A stretch of DNA of 64,000 nucleotides, taken from the NCBI GenBank assembly GCA_027186245.1, contig CP114488.1, forward strand, positions 2,554,501-2,618,500. The letters are read 5' to 3'. Below, one piece after another: positions 49,135 through 61,480 of this stretch. The notes under the pieces are model-generated. The model searched no databases. It was given only the letters and a program-made list of their open reading frames with translations, and was not told where the DNA came from. The stretch is from Coriaria nepalensis (lineage: Eukaryota; Streptophyta; Magnoliopsida; Cucurbitales; Coriariaceae). Both the position numbers and the translations under genes were made by a program. Numbering within the stretch: the stretch's first letter is position 1; the number at the start of each line of letters is the position of its first letter.

Positions 49135-49520
49135 TTAAATTATTTGATAATGAATTGAATGAATTTTAATAAAATCTTCAAAATATTCATTTTTACTAAA
49201 ATTTATAGGTAGATTAAAAATAACAATAAATTTAGTTAAATTTTCTCTAATTCTTACATAATCATAAGACAAATTACTAATCATACCATGAAGTAGAAAA
49301 GTATGAGTAGATTGAGTAATACATATATCAGTTGTAAATATATATTTGTTCATATGTATTTTCAGGTGGTCAATACGACCCGTGGCTTTTACAATTAATT
49401 TTCTATTACATACCTTGCATATACCAAATTTTTCTATTTGACCTTTTTCATCTAGTTTGTATATTTTTTCAACACAATGCCAAACTTTCTAAATATGAGC
49501 CTTCTTATTATATTTTCCAA
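49135..49520 (-). pseudogene. hAT transposase remnant with BED zinc finger
   Basis: On the minus strand the frame reads KVWHCVEKIYKLDEKG, then FGICKVCNRKLIVKATG and RIDHLKIHMNKY. This is a BED-type finger (C-x2-C and H-x3-H) at the N-terminus of Ac-like hAT transposases. Further on, RENLTKFIVIFNLPINF followed by an EYFEDFI word matches the conserved 'LARMIILHEYPFSMVEH..F..F' region. An in-frame TAG sits just before KVWHC, and the catalytic and dimerisation parts are absent, so this is a truncated relic. Confidence 0.75.
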
Positions 49521-50254
49521 ATGTCGCTATATTCGGCCTATCCTCTTTTGTTTCCTCTATAGTGCTGTTAATATTATTGGGTAGATCCATATAGTCTTCA
49601 ACAGTTATCGTTCTCGGAGTAACCAAAATTAATAAAATTTTTATGGTGGGGATCTAATTCCTATATCAAAATAATAATAAATATTATAAATTATTAATAT
49701 AAATTAGTAAATATAAAATAAAATGTAAAAATAAACGTAAGTAAGTAACAACTTACAATGATTTAAATTCAATTGATAAAAACTTCATGGTTGAGAATGA
49801 GAATTTGAAAGTATATACAATTTGAGAAAAAAAATTAGCGAGAAATAGAGATTGAGAAGAATTAGAAAGAGATTATAAATAATTAGATAATAGAAATTGA
49901 GAAAAATATGAAAATTTATAGAGAAAGAAAGTAAAATGTAAATTGGGGTGTAAAAATTATGAAGCAAAATATAAGTATTTATAAAAATAAAAATAAAAAA
50001 AAAAGAGGAAAAAATATTTATATTTTATATTTTATATTAAAAAAAAAAAGGAGAGAAATTGGGTTAGGGCGCGCTCCTGCTGGCCCAAGCCCATATAGAG
50101 CAGGGATATGGTCAATTGGCTCCCATTTGAATTTCAAACTTTTAATTAAAAAAATTTGAAGAGAAGAGGGGGGATGCTGCCAACCCATTTAATGATTTAA
50201 ATTTCAAAAATTAAAAATTAAAAAGTAATCATGTGAGCTACCAGCTCACATGCA

Positions 50255-50720
50255 CAGGTTTAGGCGTGGCGGTCTCTGCTTGTCCATATGACCAAAAATA
50301 AAAAAGTAATTATCGGATGGTACGGTATGAAAAATCTGTGTCATATCATACTAACACGCGGACCTCAATTGTTGGGTACTGTACAACCCAATAATCATAT
50401 TGTACTCGTACTCATACCGTACTTTTATCATATTATATTGTGCGTTCTCGTGCCGACTAGGCATAGGCGGTCTCTACCTGCCCACATGACTAAGCCTAGG
50501 TGTAGACCTAAGCCTCCGCCTAGGAGAGTCCCAAAAGTTCTATGTTGGGCTGCGGGCCGGCATGGAAAATCTGTGTCGTATCGTACTGGCATGCAGGCCT
50601 CAATTGTTGGGCATCGTACGATCTAATAACATATTGTGTTAGTGCTTATATCGTACTTTTATCGTACCGTATTATGCGTTCTCGTGCCGACCCGACCAAT
50701 TTTGTCATCATTATACCTAG
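50255..50720. repeat. Direct repeats rich in CGTAC/GTGCCG words, probable hAT subterminal DNA
   Basis: A unit of roughly 200-240 bases occurs about twice. GGCGGTCTCT-containing text is near 50270 and 50467. AAAATCTGTGTC..CCTCAATTGTTGGG is near 50330-50380 and 50566-50612. GCGTTCTCGTGCCGAC is near 50441 and 50676. The style of words matches the ends of the probable hAT element at 26852-27637, including CCGACCC near the right end. Together with the transposase remnant to the left, this looks like one end of the same decayed hAT element. The exact terminus (about 50719) is a guess. Confidence 0.5.
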
Positions 50721-51097
50721 ACATCCAATTATTCCAATAAAAAAAAACTATAAACTAAAAATAATAAATTAATTAAAAAATATATAATTAAATTTGAAAA
50801 GGTAAAATGTAAATGCTAGATTAGCTAGGGGAGAAAAACTAAAATATAAAAATTAATTATAAGGCACGAGTACTGAAAAGGAAATAATTACACATCCAAT
50901 TTCCTTTCTCACATGTCAGCTTTTTCTCTTTTTTTCTTACACATTAAAAAAAAAATTTATAAGGCCCCAAAATTTTGGGAGCCTAAGGCCTAGGCTTTAA
51001 TTACCTAGGCCTAGGGCCCGCTCTGATTCTAGAAAGCAATGAACTACACTCAATTTAGTTATTGGAGAAAAAATTCTTTGTAGTCGATACTCTTTTA

Positions 51098-54000
51098 TTA
51101 AATTTGCTCTTTAGCCACTAAACATCCTTTATATCTCTCGAGGCTCCCATCCGAATTGTACTTAAGCTTATAGATCCATTTGCATCCCACAACTTGTTTT
51201 CTAGAAGATAGGTTAGTGACTTCCCATAGCTGATTCTCCTCTAGAGCATGTAACTCAGTTTGCATAGCAATGGCCAAATTAGGGTCTTTGATAGGCTCCT
51301 TATAACTCATCGGTTCAACTGGAGTGGCAATGGAGAGACCAAAAACCTTATAAGAGCCTGACAACTTATTAAGAGTGACATAATTAGAGATGGGATATTT
51401 ACTCTTACTACCTTTGGCATTGAAACGAATGACTGAAGTTGGAATTCCTACATCAACATTAGTTAAAAAAACATACATAATCATAGAATGAGCAAGTGAT
51501 TTTCGGGTTCTTAGAGAGTGCCCAGGTTGTAGAACTAGAGAAGTTTGGTATGTGGAACTGGGAGAATGGGAATCTGTGGAGTGAATGGGAGATTCATGAA
51601 CTTGTGAAATAGGGGAAAGAGTTGCTATGGGGTAGTCTTCATCAATGTTGGAGTCTGGATAAGTGAGATAGAAACGACAAGAGGTAGAGCTTTGGGATTG
51701 GTCTACTTGGGGAGTTGAATGCCTATAGGAAAATTCCTCTTCAAAAAATTTCACATCACGAGATATAAGAACTTCATTAGTGGAAAGATCAAATCATTTA
51801 TTACCTTTGACACCGAAAGGATGGCCAATAAAAATGCACTGTTTAGCTCGTGAATCAAATTTATTACGACCTTGAGATGAAGTGGAAGAAAAATATAGAA
51901 AACTAAAAACCTTTAGGTTATCATAGTCAGGTCGAGTGCATAGAACTTCAAAGGGAGACAGATTTCCTAACAATGGAGTGGGAGTTTTGTTTATAAGAAA
52001 AATTACAGTGAGTATGAATTCCATCCAGTACGTACGAGGTAAACTTGATTGAAATCGCAAAGCCCAAGCCACATTTAAAATGTGTAGATGTTTCCTCTCC
52101 ATAACACTATTTTGTCGAGGAGTTGTAACACAACTACAATGATGAATAATGCCCTTTTGTTTGTAGAATTCATCTATTAAAAAATCAGTCCCATTATCAA
52201 CTTCTTAGAATTTTGATTTTCTCACCAAATTGAGTTTCCAAATAAGTGTAAAAGGATTTGAGACACTGTCTTATTTCATATTTTGAGTGTAACATGTAGA
52301 CCCAAGTATTGCACGAGTGATTATCAACAATGGTGAGAAAATATTTTGTCCAATCATAGTTAGCTATGGCATTTGGTCCATAAATATCGCACTAAATTAT
52401 TTGAAATATGTCTTTAGATCGAGTGAGATTAATAGGAAAAGAGGATTTGTGGTGTTTAGTCAAAGCACAAATATCACAAGAGTGGTTTTTATTGGAAGAA
52501 CGAGATACATTAAGCAACTATAACGCCAAAGATCAATAGAGTCATACTTAGAAGTTGTAGAAATAGAAATCATAGATTTATTTAAATGATTAGGTCGTTT
52601 ATTAACTAGAGTAGCAGTACTAATGTTCTCAATCAATAGTTCATATAGAAAATTTCTTACTTCACCTTCCCAATCATCTTCCAAGTCAAAAGATCATGTA
52701 CAAGACAGTGAATAGAGTAAAAAATCAAACAACAGTTTGAGGTATTAGCTAATTTTCTAGCTGAAATAAGATTGAAGGAGAAAGTAGGGACACAAAGAAC
52801 ATCATAGAGAATAAGGGCTCTATTAACTTGGACATTTTCAATGTGTGTCACCTGAGCCATTTATCCAGTTGATAAACGAACAGAAAAAGTAGATGTGGAA
52901 GTAATTATAGTAAGGAAAGAAATATGACAAGCAATGTGGTTAGTAGCTTCATTATTCAAAATCCAAGGAACTTTGGAAATATTTGGATCAAAAGAATTTG
53001 AATATGATAAGGATTTATTGTGATAACCTGATTGTTGAGTTTAAGAGGACTGGACAGCCTAGATCATACTTGCTTGAGGAGTGGAGGAGACATTATGTCC
53101 TTTTAGCATTGCAATTAACTATCGGTACTCCCCTTTTGTAAATGTGAATTGCTCTTTAGATGATTCCTCAACGTTAGCAGATGTAGGATTAGAGACGTGG
53201 TTGGCTAATAAGACCTTGTTTTGACTATGTAGCTTGTGACCTTCTGGATAACCATGGAGTTTATAACATTTGGATTTGACATGTCCAGTCATTTTACAGT
53301 GATCACATATTGAGCCCTCAAAATTTTCGGCCTTAAAGCATGTTTCCAAAGAGTGACCAGCTATTTTACATTAAGAGCAGTATGTTTTCTGTTTTGCTAC
53401 ATAGTCCCCTGTGTTGGATAGATAGAAGGAATCGCCTGGATACTTGCGTACTGCCATCGAAGCTGTACTATTGCAAAGATTTCCTGAGATGCCATCTCTC
53501 AAGTACGCTTTTGAGTAAGCCGCTCTTTGTGTTCCTCTCCTAACTCTTGAGCATTACTAATATATTAGAGCTGGATTTGAGTTCTAAAGTGGGAATTTTG
53601 CATCTAGCAAACGACCATGTCGTTGCACCTTTCCCATACCTCTATAAGAATATTTTCTTCACCAAACTTAGTTGGATCCATAGAGGTGTGTTCGCGTTTA
53701 GGAAATTTACCATTAATAAAGATAAGTTTATTCTTAGCTCTTGGAACACTTTTCATTGACCTTGACAAGATTTTATAGTTATCCTTAATCAAGAGCTAAA
53801 TGACTATAATATTTTGGGGTTATCCCCATACTCTAATAGTTAGAGACCAATGGGTTTTGAAAAATTTGTGAAAAAGTCGGTTTTACCAGTAATAGATTTT
53901 GGGAACTAGATCTTACACATGTTTTGAATGAGATACTTTCTTCAGCCGTTTTGTGTCTGAAGGGAACGAAAACAAATTGTGCCATTTTGGACAAGAAGGC

Positions 54001-54121
54001 AACTTTCATATTTTCACAAAACGGTGTCGAAGTCTTTGCATGGATTCAAATCCCAATTTTTCCAGCGCTCAGTTGTCTCTGTTCTTCGAGCTTGAAAGAG
54101 GAGAAAGATGCTCTGATTTTC
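51098..54121 (-). pseudogene. Truncated Ty1/copia retrotransposon, gag to early reverse transcriptase
   Basis: Read leftward on the minus strand, a degenerate primer-binding site (AAAATCAGAGCATC, near 54121-54108) is followed by the following parts. Gag text (AKNKLIFING .. EVWERCNDMVV near 53600-53760) comes first. A zinc knuckle (CDHCKMTGHVKSKCYKLHG, about 53300) follows, then protease/integrase spacer text (VLCVPTFSFNLISARKL near 52780). Integrase C-terminal text (MERKHLHILNVAWALRF, SPFEVLCTRPDYDNLKVF) lies at 52102-51794, and the start of reverse transcriptase (ALEENQLWEV, VGCKWIYKLKYNSDGS) at about 51250-51110. It stops there, so most of reverse transcriptase, RNase H and the 3' LTR are gone. 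Many stops and shifts are present. DNA to the right of 54125 may be its 5' LTR. Confidence 0.87.
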
Positions 54122-54545
54122 TGAGTGGAGAGAGGAGGTGATTAGCTCTCTGTGTCTCAATAGATTACGTAACAACTGATCCCACTGTACTGTTCATAGA
54201 CGAGATCTTATGACATCAAATGTTTGTCTTTTATTCTTTCTACCTAGTAACTATCAGATCTCTGTTACAAATATTGATTTGACAAGAGATTTAACGATAC
54301 CTTAGTGGTTTTGTCGGCTCTATAATCGGTTTTCATTATATATATACGTACATATATATATTATATTTATATATATATAAATGATAATTCATTTCTTCAC
54401 TCTCACGCGAGAAATATGAAATTTTCTAAACTATACCATTTGATTACAGTCACAAACTTATCTATAAAGATGATTGATCGTCATGATTCATCCCTCTTTA
54501 CATATTTTGTATATAGAGTCGTGATGATGTTTGTAAAAACTTTCA

Positions 54546-54982
54546 TGTTTCTTTTCTATTATTATTTTTTTTATTCAATTAATGTGAGTTCATGCATGCT
54601 CGTAGTTGAAACTTGGAAGCAACCTCTAAATTAAGTGAAAATTTTATGTTTCACGTGGTTTGTTGAAGATCGATTGACAATTCTCGAGACAAATCGATCC
54701 TTCGACTATTTTGATTCACTCAACAAGTCTTCAAAAATACTACAATTCTTCGCGTATTTCTTTTGACCCGTTAGGTCATTACTACGACATCTATGTTTGT
54801 TAAAACTTTCATATGTTATTATTATTATTATATTTTTTTTTTGAATTATATGTGAGCTTCATGCATGCACCTACGTGATTGAAACTTTGAAGCAACCTCT
54901 AAATTTAAGTGAAAATTTTCTACTTCACGTCGTGGTTTGTTGAAGATCGATCGACTATTATCGAGACAAATCAACAATGATC
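54546..54982. repeat. Imperfect direct duplication of about 160 bp
   Basis: Two segments, about 54546-54703 and 54808-54982, share GTGAGTTCATGCATGC-like text, GAAGCAACCTCTAAATT, AAGTGAAAATTTT, GTGGTTTGTTGAAGATCGAT and GAGACAAATC in order. It is either an old local duplication or part of a repeat family. No coding sense is evident. Confidence 0.75.
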
Positions 54983-55839
54983 ACTACTAACTAAGGTTTT
55001 GATCTCCAAATTTTTGGGGAGATAAAAACTTTTCAATTTATGATCGTTAGATTTTAATAAATCTGATCAAACGGTTTTAACTTTATAGATATTTTATAAT
55101 TAAATCAAATTTCTTAAAATTTGCTACTACTTTTTCTTATCCAAATTAGGAGTTTATCTTGACGCATGAAAATTCATGACAAAAGTAAATGTTTGTATTC
55201 AAACTAAAAGTCAACGATTTTGTCGACATATGCTATTGGAATTCGTATATGAGAAGACTTTGACCTAACGAATTTTAGACATACGTACTCAGAAAAAGTC
55301 AAATCTTCCTGCTCCATCTTTTGATTTGGCATATAGATTGCATCCGACATAGCCACTCTGATCGGATAGAAGACAGTCGGAGAGTTTACTACGACGACCC
55401 CAAAGTTCCTAACCGACTGTGCCGCCCCTCCCCTTCTCTCTCTCTCTCTCTCTCTCAACCCCTCGATCCCCTTTTAGAGAAAGAAAAGAAAATGAATAAA
55501 TAAATAAATCAGATATGAGTGTTATCAAGCGCTAACACTTGTCTTAACATGCTGCACATATTGATATAAAAAGTGGATATATAAAATTAATAATTTTATT
55601 TTAATATTATTTTAAATTATTACGAATTAAAAAAATATAAATTAAAAAAATATATTATAATAATTTATATTATATTTATTAAACGCTAACAAATTTTTCA
55701 TGCGCGTATAAAATGCTCTATGCATTTCTTAAATTTGATATATACACTCCAATTAAAAACACTTCTGGAATTAAATAATGAATAATAATATGCTCAAAGC
55801 AACACAGATTCTATTATGTTGTTCCCCGCAGTCGCAGGC
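54983..55839. other. 3' flank of the ERF5-like gene
   Basis: AT-rich DNA with a (CT)n run at about 55434-55456. The minus-strand frame 55204-55458 reads through this run as RERERER and is an artefact. No gene is supported. Confidence 0.45.
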
Positions 55840-56919
55840 TCACACAACCATAAGCTGATTATAAGTGAACGCCGGATGTGGAGATAAGGGAGATAACAGC
55901 GGAACGTTAAGTACCCCCTTCACATCCGTATCCCAAACGGTCATCCAGCTTGACGGCGTTAACGGAACATCTCCAAGATAACTAACAACATCAACCTTCC
56001 TCTTCTCCGTCTTCTCCTTCTTCCCCTTCTTCACTTCCTCCGGTTTCTCCTCCCTCTGCCGTTTCCTAATCACGCCCTCAGATTCTGAGCTATAATGTGT
56101 AACTTCCAGAGGGAAGTTGAGTATGGCTTTCGAGCCGCGAAGCTTGAACGCGGCTCGATCGTAGGCTCTAGCAGCTTCGATCGCCGTCTCGAACGTTCCA
56201 AGCCAAACTCTAGACCCGCGACGGTTGGGGTCACGGATCTCCGCAGCGAACTTTCCCCACGGCCGTCGTCGGATACCTCGGTAGTGCTTACTGATCTCCT
56301 CCACAGCCGTAACTGAACTTATCTGAACCGGATCCGGTTTAGAGAAATGTATCCATTCAGTTCTGTTAGGAGGCGAGATCTTCAAATTGGCTGGTTTCCC
56401 GTTCAAGTTTTTCGCTGCTGCTCCATCGTAAATCTGAGGTTTCGATTTGTACTCGATCGAGTTGATGATGTTAGATCTGGAGATTGAGCTTCCATTTCCA
56501 GCAACTAACACCTTGGGTTCGAACTCAAACGAATTATTATTACTCGTTCGTGAACTCGAATCAGAAGATTTTGGCGTCGTAAGGTCGATTACACGAGGTT
56601 TCGAATCATATTCAGAGAAAACGCTTCGTTTTTCGTCGACTGTTACAAGATTCGAAGAGAAATCGAGCAGTTCAGTGGAGTCGAAGTAGTCAGAGATGGA
56701 AATGGAAGATTCAGTGCTAGAGGCTTTGGAGAACGAAGAATCATCATAAGATCTAGAGCTCGAAGACTCCAATTTCACTTCCCAGGACAAGAATTCACCT
56801 AAGAGATAATCGGAGTCGGAATTGTTTAGTTCACCATAAAAGTTCTTCATGACCGGTGAGAATTCTCCAAGAAGATGCTTCTTGATATCCTCCAGCGCAG
56901 ATAACTCTACGTTCTTCAT
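55840..56919 (-). CDS. ERF5: AP2/ERF transcription factor, group IX (ERF5/ERF6 type), intronless
   Basis: The chosen start at 56919 gives [20 protein letters not shown] and 359 residues. The open frame continues upstream, but that part translates a TA repeat (IYIYIYI) and is leader. The single AP2 domain spans about 212-270 ([20 protein letters not shown] .. [20 protein letters not shown] .. [10 protein letters not shown]), with the A and D residues (AAEIRD) that mark ERF-type GCC-box binding. After it come a basic stretch ([12 protein letters not shown]) and a C-terminal [12 protein letters not shown]. The two Ser-Pro sites there (S343, S346) have the spacing of the MPK3/MPK6 sites I recall for Arabidopsis ERF6. 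The long serine-rich N-terminal half is acidic and probably part of the activation region. ERF5/ERF6 act in defence, oxidative stress and leaf growth control. It lies about 5.6 kb from a divergently placed ERF1/2-type relative. Confidence 0.95.
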   Translation of the reverse strand: MKNVELSALEDIKKHLLGEFSPVMKNFYGELNNSDSDYLLGEFLSWEVKLESSSSRSYDDSSFSKASSTESSISISDYFDSTELLDFSSNLVTVDEKRSVFSEYDSKPRVIDLTTPKSSDSSSRTSNNNSFEFEPKVLVAGNGSSISRSNIINSIEYKSKPQIYDGAAAKNLNGKPANLKISPPNRTEWIHFSKPDPVQISSVTAVEEISKHYRGIRRRPWGKFAAEIRDPNRRGSRVWLGTFETAIEAARAYDRAAFKLRGSKAILNFPLEVTHYSSESEGVIRKRQREEKPEEVKKGKKEKTEKRKVDVVSYLGDVPLTPSSWMTVWDTDVKGVLNVPLLSPLSPHPAFTYNQLMVV

Positions 56920-57025
56920 TTTCCCAAAAAAAAAATCGCAACTCCAAAAAATTCTTAAACAGAGAACGAAGATGTCAAAATGATTAGAGGGTTTTTTGAG
57001 TGAGTGGAAGATGGGGAGTGGAAAG

Positions 57026-57029
<4 letters not shown>

Positions 57030-57056
<27 letters not shown>
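57030..57056 (-). promoter_or_regulatory. (TA)n tract serving as probable TATA region of the ERF5-like gene
   Basis: About 13 TA units lie 110 bases upstream of the ERF5-like start codon and are bordered by GTGTTATATATA on the minus strand. A length-variable repeat at the TATA position could change promoter strength between alleles. This role is inferred. Confidence 0.45.
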
Positions 57057-58404
57057 ACACGGACCGTTCACACCGAGCTTCTTACGATGCATGGAGGAAG
57101 CTTCTTCTGCAACATGTAATAATTAACCGCTGTATTTCTAATAGTCAAAGTCAATTGTTCTATTCCTTTCATCTTGTATGTTTCTTGGTTACTTCCAAAA
57201 AAGTGAGAAAAGAAAAAGAATTAATCATATTTTAAAAGTAATTAAAAATAATGAAAATAATATTAATAGTAATGTTAGATTTGGTCACAGAATGTATCAT
57301 GATAGTGTCTTATAGTGTTTTGTTTTATAACAAGGCATATGATATGGTTGGAAGCATTGAAAGATTCTAGAAGACCTAGAAAGACTTGGTTCTAGTTGGT
57401 TAGTTTATTTGGTTGACATAATCGGCTTGGTTGACATAATCGGGCCCGTACCTTGGCTCAGGTTTTCAATTTTAGAGCGTAAGATTGACGTATGTACTAC
57501 CTTTTTTATTTTATTTTATTTTATTTTTTTAATAGGGGACAAATATTTTGCTATGATTGGGTAGTTTAGAATTTTGATGGAGGTTCCATAAATTTTTGTA
57601 TGACCTGGTTCGGAGAGGGTGTGTATATAAATTTTTTAATATTATTTATTTTTGCTCATATATTTTTAAAATAAAATTTAAAGAATTTGATAACTAATCT
57701 ATTGATATTAATGATTTAAGTAAGTCAAATGAGTATAGGAAAAGTTAAGTAATTTTTCTTCATTTTGTTATATTTTTAATATTATGATATAATATAAATA
57801 AGGTCCATATATAGAAATTTCTCATTAAAATTAATAAGGTTTTTTTTTTTCTTTTTTTTTTTTCAATCTTATAAATAATATTTATTATTGAGTTTATTTC
57901 TTTTAACTAATCGATCAAACTTTATCGCTCGAATTCAAAGACAATGAATTCCATTAATAACTGGCCGTTTTGATCCTTTTAGAATAATTCGATAAATTTA
58001 GTAGATCAATCACATTTACTCTCTTATTTATAATTTATGTATATTATATACTACTACATATATCTACTAAAAATTATTTGTTATATTTGCTAGCACATAG
58101 AAAACCCATATAATTATATGCTTCCAAGGACTTGCATTGTAGGGTTGTGTGGAGAAATGTCACTAATATCAACACTTAATTTATATTATTAAATATTTCT
58201 TAATTATTTAAATTTTTTATTTTTTATTTCTCTCTATAAACAATTCATTCAATACAAAGAAGTGACACTTTTATAGAGTCCATTGTTTCATAAGAAGTTA
58301 AAAAACCGATGGATCTTGAGGAAATAATGGTGCCAAATACAAGGTTCCATTGAAGAATATAACAAGAAGAAATGGGCATAAATTTTTCTTCATTGACTCA
58401 ATCC

Positions 58405-58439
<35 letters not shown>

Positions 58440-60330
58440 AACAAAAAATCATCAAATAATAAATGTCTAAGCAAATATATGTATTAAGAAGGAGTCAATA
58501 GGAAATTGTATTAATTAAATATAAAGCTATTGTCATTATAATGTCTTCATCCTTCAACCCCATCGTTTGTATTTGAAACTTTCTCTTTTAGAAACCCCAA
58601 CAACCACAGGCTAGAAGTAGAAGAAAAATTAAAGATGGGAAATATATATTAAATAAAATTTAGGATAATAAATATAAATTTTTATTTAAATTTAAATATT
58701 AGTTTTCGGAAAGACTCCACTCATGCCAACAACTTAGTTTTTAACTCAAGTCTTAAAACTCACAAGAGCTTGCTTAGTCTTGAGGATTAGTTCGACTGTC
58801 TTTTTAACTTGGTTTCTTAATCAATATTGTTATTCCAATGTTAGTACAATTGCTTAGTCTTAATCAATATTGTTATTCCAAATCGTCCTTCGTTTACGTA
58901 AAGAAACCGATATGGGTACTTAAAAGTTAATAATTGGATCAGTCTTTTCAGTTCAAAATTCTAAATATACTGCTTCACTTCTTTACCCTTCATACTGTAA
59001 ACTCGATTATGATATCTACTATAGGAAGCTGTTGTACTTGTTCCGTAGTTGATCAATAATTCTTATAGGTAAAGTAAATTGAATCTTCTTCGATACCGAG
59101 AGAATCTTTACGACTTAGCGACATCGACTAATTTCCGCCCAGAAAGAAGACATGTATACTTTGTAGACTCTCAAGTCTCTACCTACTTTCTCTCATAAAG
59201 TGCGATCCATGCGTTTTAGAAGAACAAGTACAATGCTGCCTATCAACTTACAAACCCCTCACCCACTGACTCCACCATATAATAACGTTGAGTACACTAT
59301 CGCCATTCATAACTATCATATAAAGGATAATCAAGTCTTAGATCCATGATCTTAGCGGGAAAATTAGTGTCTATGTCAAACACTTCAATCAAGCTGCCAT
59401 CCCTACTAATTACTAAGAACATAAAGATGCATCGGAGTGAGTCATCGCGACGATGCTCTATCAATATTTGAAAAAAAAACATAGATTTACAACTCGAAAT
59501 CGATTAATTAATGCGTGTGAAATTGTCTAATTATATATAATATTTTCAAACTTTGAATATAATTCCCTACCATAACAATTCAAAATACAAAGAAATGATG
59601 ATTTTCATAACTTTTAGGCAATAATTCATTCAAAATATTAGTTTATTTTATTTGAAGAACTTAGTTAAAATTTGGGATTGTAAATCACTTAAATCCTTCT
59701 CTATGGAGTAGATAGTGAATGTTGATATCAATGTTGATAGTGATAGGCAGAGCAGATATCCACAAATTCACTCCATTTAAAAACATTATCTCTTTTATTC
59801 TCAACACCTCTCTCTCTTTCTATCGGTTATTCTCAACCTTATCCAATATCGTGCCACCCTGACCGCGTGGAAAAGACAAGTATTGATTTTGGAATTAAGA
59901 GTATTCTGGGATTTTGTAGATTTATGGATACGGCAGGTAGCGGATTTTAGCGAATTAAGACGTACATATTTTTCAATGCTCAATAGTCATGCAATGTATT
60001 ATATTATAAACCGAAACAAGTATCTTCATTTTTCAAGGTTCAAACTTCAAACTTCACACATAAACAATCTCTTCTAAGTGAGAGTCTCTCTCTCTACAGT
60101 TTGTTAGAGCGCCTCTGATTTCGTTCTGCCCCTTCCCCCACATGTGTTTACGTAGTGTTCCGTAGGATTCTTGCTGGATTGATGCGAGTTTTCTATTCTG
60201 GATTACTATTTCTGGATTGAGATTGGTTAATCAGACCTGCTATGGTACAAGATCATTGAATTCTCTTCTATTTTGATGTGGTCTTCTTGATCTAATCTCT
60301 GAATATTGCTGATCGTAGATGACAATACAA
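57057..60330. other. Spacer between ERF5-like gene and LINE remnant
   Basis: AT-rich DNA with T-runs near 57841-57865 and an (AAAT)n repeat at about 58405-58440. The LVRNQY-like frames and the minus-strand frame 59297-59482 have no recognisable domain. I see no gene. Confidence 0.45.
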
Positions 60331-61190
60331 TTTCTAATCTATGGACTGTTGCCGTCTTTACGGTAAACGGGATGACACTGTTGAACATGCAATCTTGCTA
60401 TGTGATTGGACTGATTTAGTCTGGTGGGGGTGCTCCCCTGTCCATTAAGATAGATAAACAGAAAGTGAGTTGGATTGATAATTGGCTATTTAATTTTCTC
60501 AATTCCCTAGATTTTAGGGGGGATAAGGGGGTGGTGTCTTACTTCCCACTGGTCATATGGAACATTGGAAAGGTGTAAAATGATTTCTAATCATATTCAT
60601 ATCAATGGCCCTGTAATAATTGATCGTATTAATATGAGCTTTTTAGAGTTTGACAGAATTATGCTTAGTAAAGAAAAGGGGACTGGAACCACTTATCTCC
60701 TCAGGTGTATTCTTAGTCTCCCCCTCCGCCGGGCTGGGTTAAAGTAAATTGTGATGAAGCTTTTTTGGCAGAGTCTGGTGGGGGGGTGGGGGAAAGGGCT
60801 GGGTTCGTGATCATGGATGAGTTTGGGAATCTACTAACTGGGGGTGGTAGCTCATTCTTAGCTTCTTCTGCGGCTGATGTAGAGGTTAGGGCATTAAGGG
60901 AAGGGGCTAGGTTACCGAAAGATTGGAACTTTGATTTAATTCCTTTTGAAGGGGATGCTCTGAAAATTCTCTGATGATATTGGGTAAATGGAAGGGTAGA
61001 ATTAGAAGATTAAAGGTGTTTTGATGGATTTCATAATGCTCAAAGATTCATTCTTGGGTTATAGGCTCGTCTAGGATGGCAGAGGAGCGAACAAAGCAGC
61101 TGACTAGGTCGCATCGGAATTTAAGCAGTGACCGTAAGGTTGGGTCGAGAGGACCCCGTCTTCATTAAATCTGATTCTTGCTAAGGATCG
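60330..61190 (+). pseudogene. LINE 3' remnant: zinc-binding and RNase H domains
   Basis: From 60341 the plus strand encodes CCRLYGKRDDTVEHAILLC and WTDLVWWGC, the zinc-binding segment found after reverse transcriptase in plant LINE ORF2. After stops, 60735-60975 encodes GWVKVNCDEAF, then RAGFVIMDEFGNLL and VEVRALREGARL, the plant RNase H-like (RVT_3) domain with its first Asp in NCDEAF. Text near 61080-61190 fits the end of that domain (ADWV-like). The two parts are separated by frame breaks, so the copy is dead. Confidence 0.7.
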
Positions 61191-61429
61191 TTTGAATTGT
61201 CGTTGGAATGGGGTAGTGGCTGGCGCGTTTGAGGGGGATACCGTTGGGGTTGGGTAATTATGGTTGTTTGGATCTGGTTGTTGATTCTTGTTTTGATTTG
61301 GTGGTGGAGGCCTAGGTTTTGTCGCATTTTTTAGATTTTGGGAGTTCTTGCGTATGGAGGATGAGTTTGCTTATTTGATCTTCTTTTGCGGGTTGTGCTT
61401 TCTTGGTTCTTTGACATTGGTTTTTGGGC

Positions 61430-61480
61430 CTGTGGCTGGTTAGGCTGGTTAGGCTGGTTAGGCTGGTTAGGCTGGTTGGA
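61430..61480. repeat. 9-bp minisatellite, about five copies
   Basis: GGCTGGTTA is repeated head to tail about five times with almost no variation (61436-61480). It lies about 250 bases beyond the LINE RNase H remnant. The frame through it (GWLGWLGWL) is an artefact. Confidence 0.9.

Noticed and set aside
55204..55458. Minus-strand frame starting MRERERERR
   Set aside because: The start is a read-through of a CT microsatellite; the remainder has no known domain.
56920..57060. N-terminal extension of the ERF5-like frame
   Set aside because: It translates the TA repeat and leader (IYIYIYI). The family-like start is MKNVELSAL at 56919.
59297..59482. Minus-strand frame of 61 codons
   Set aside because: No recognisable domain and no neighbouring exons; probably chance.
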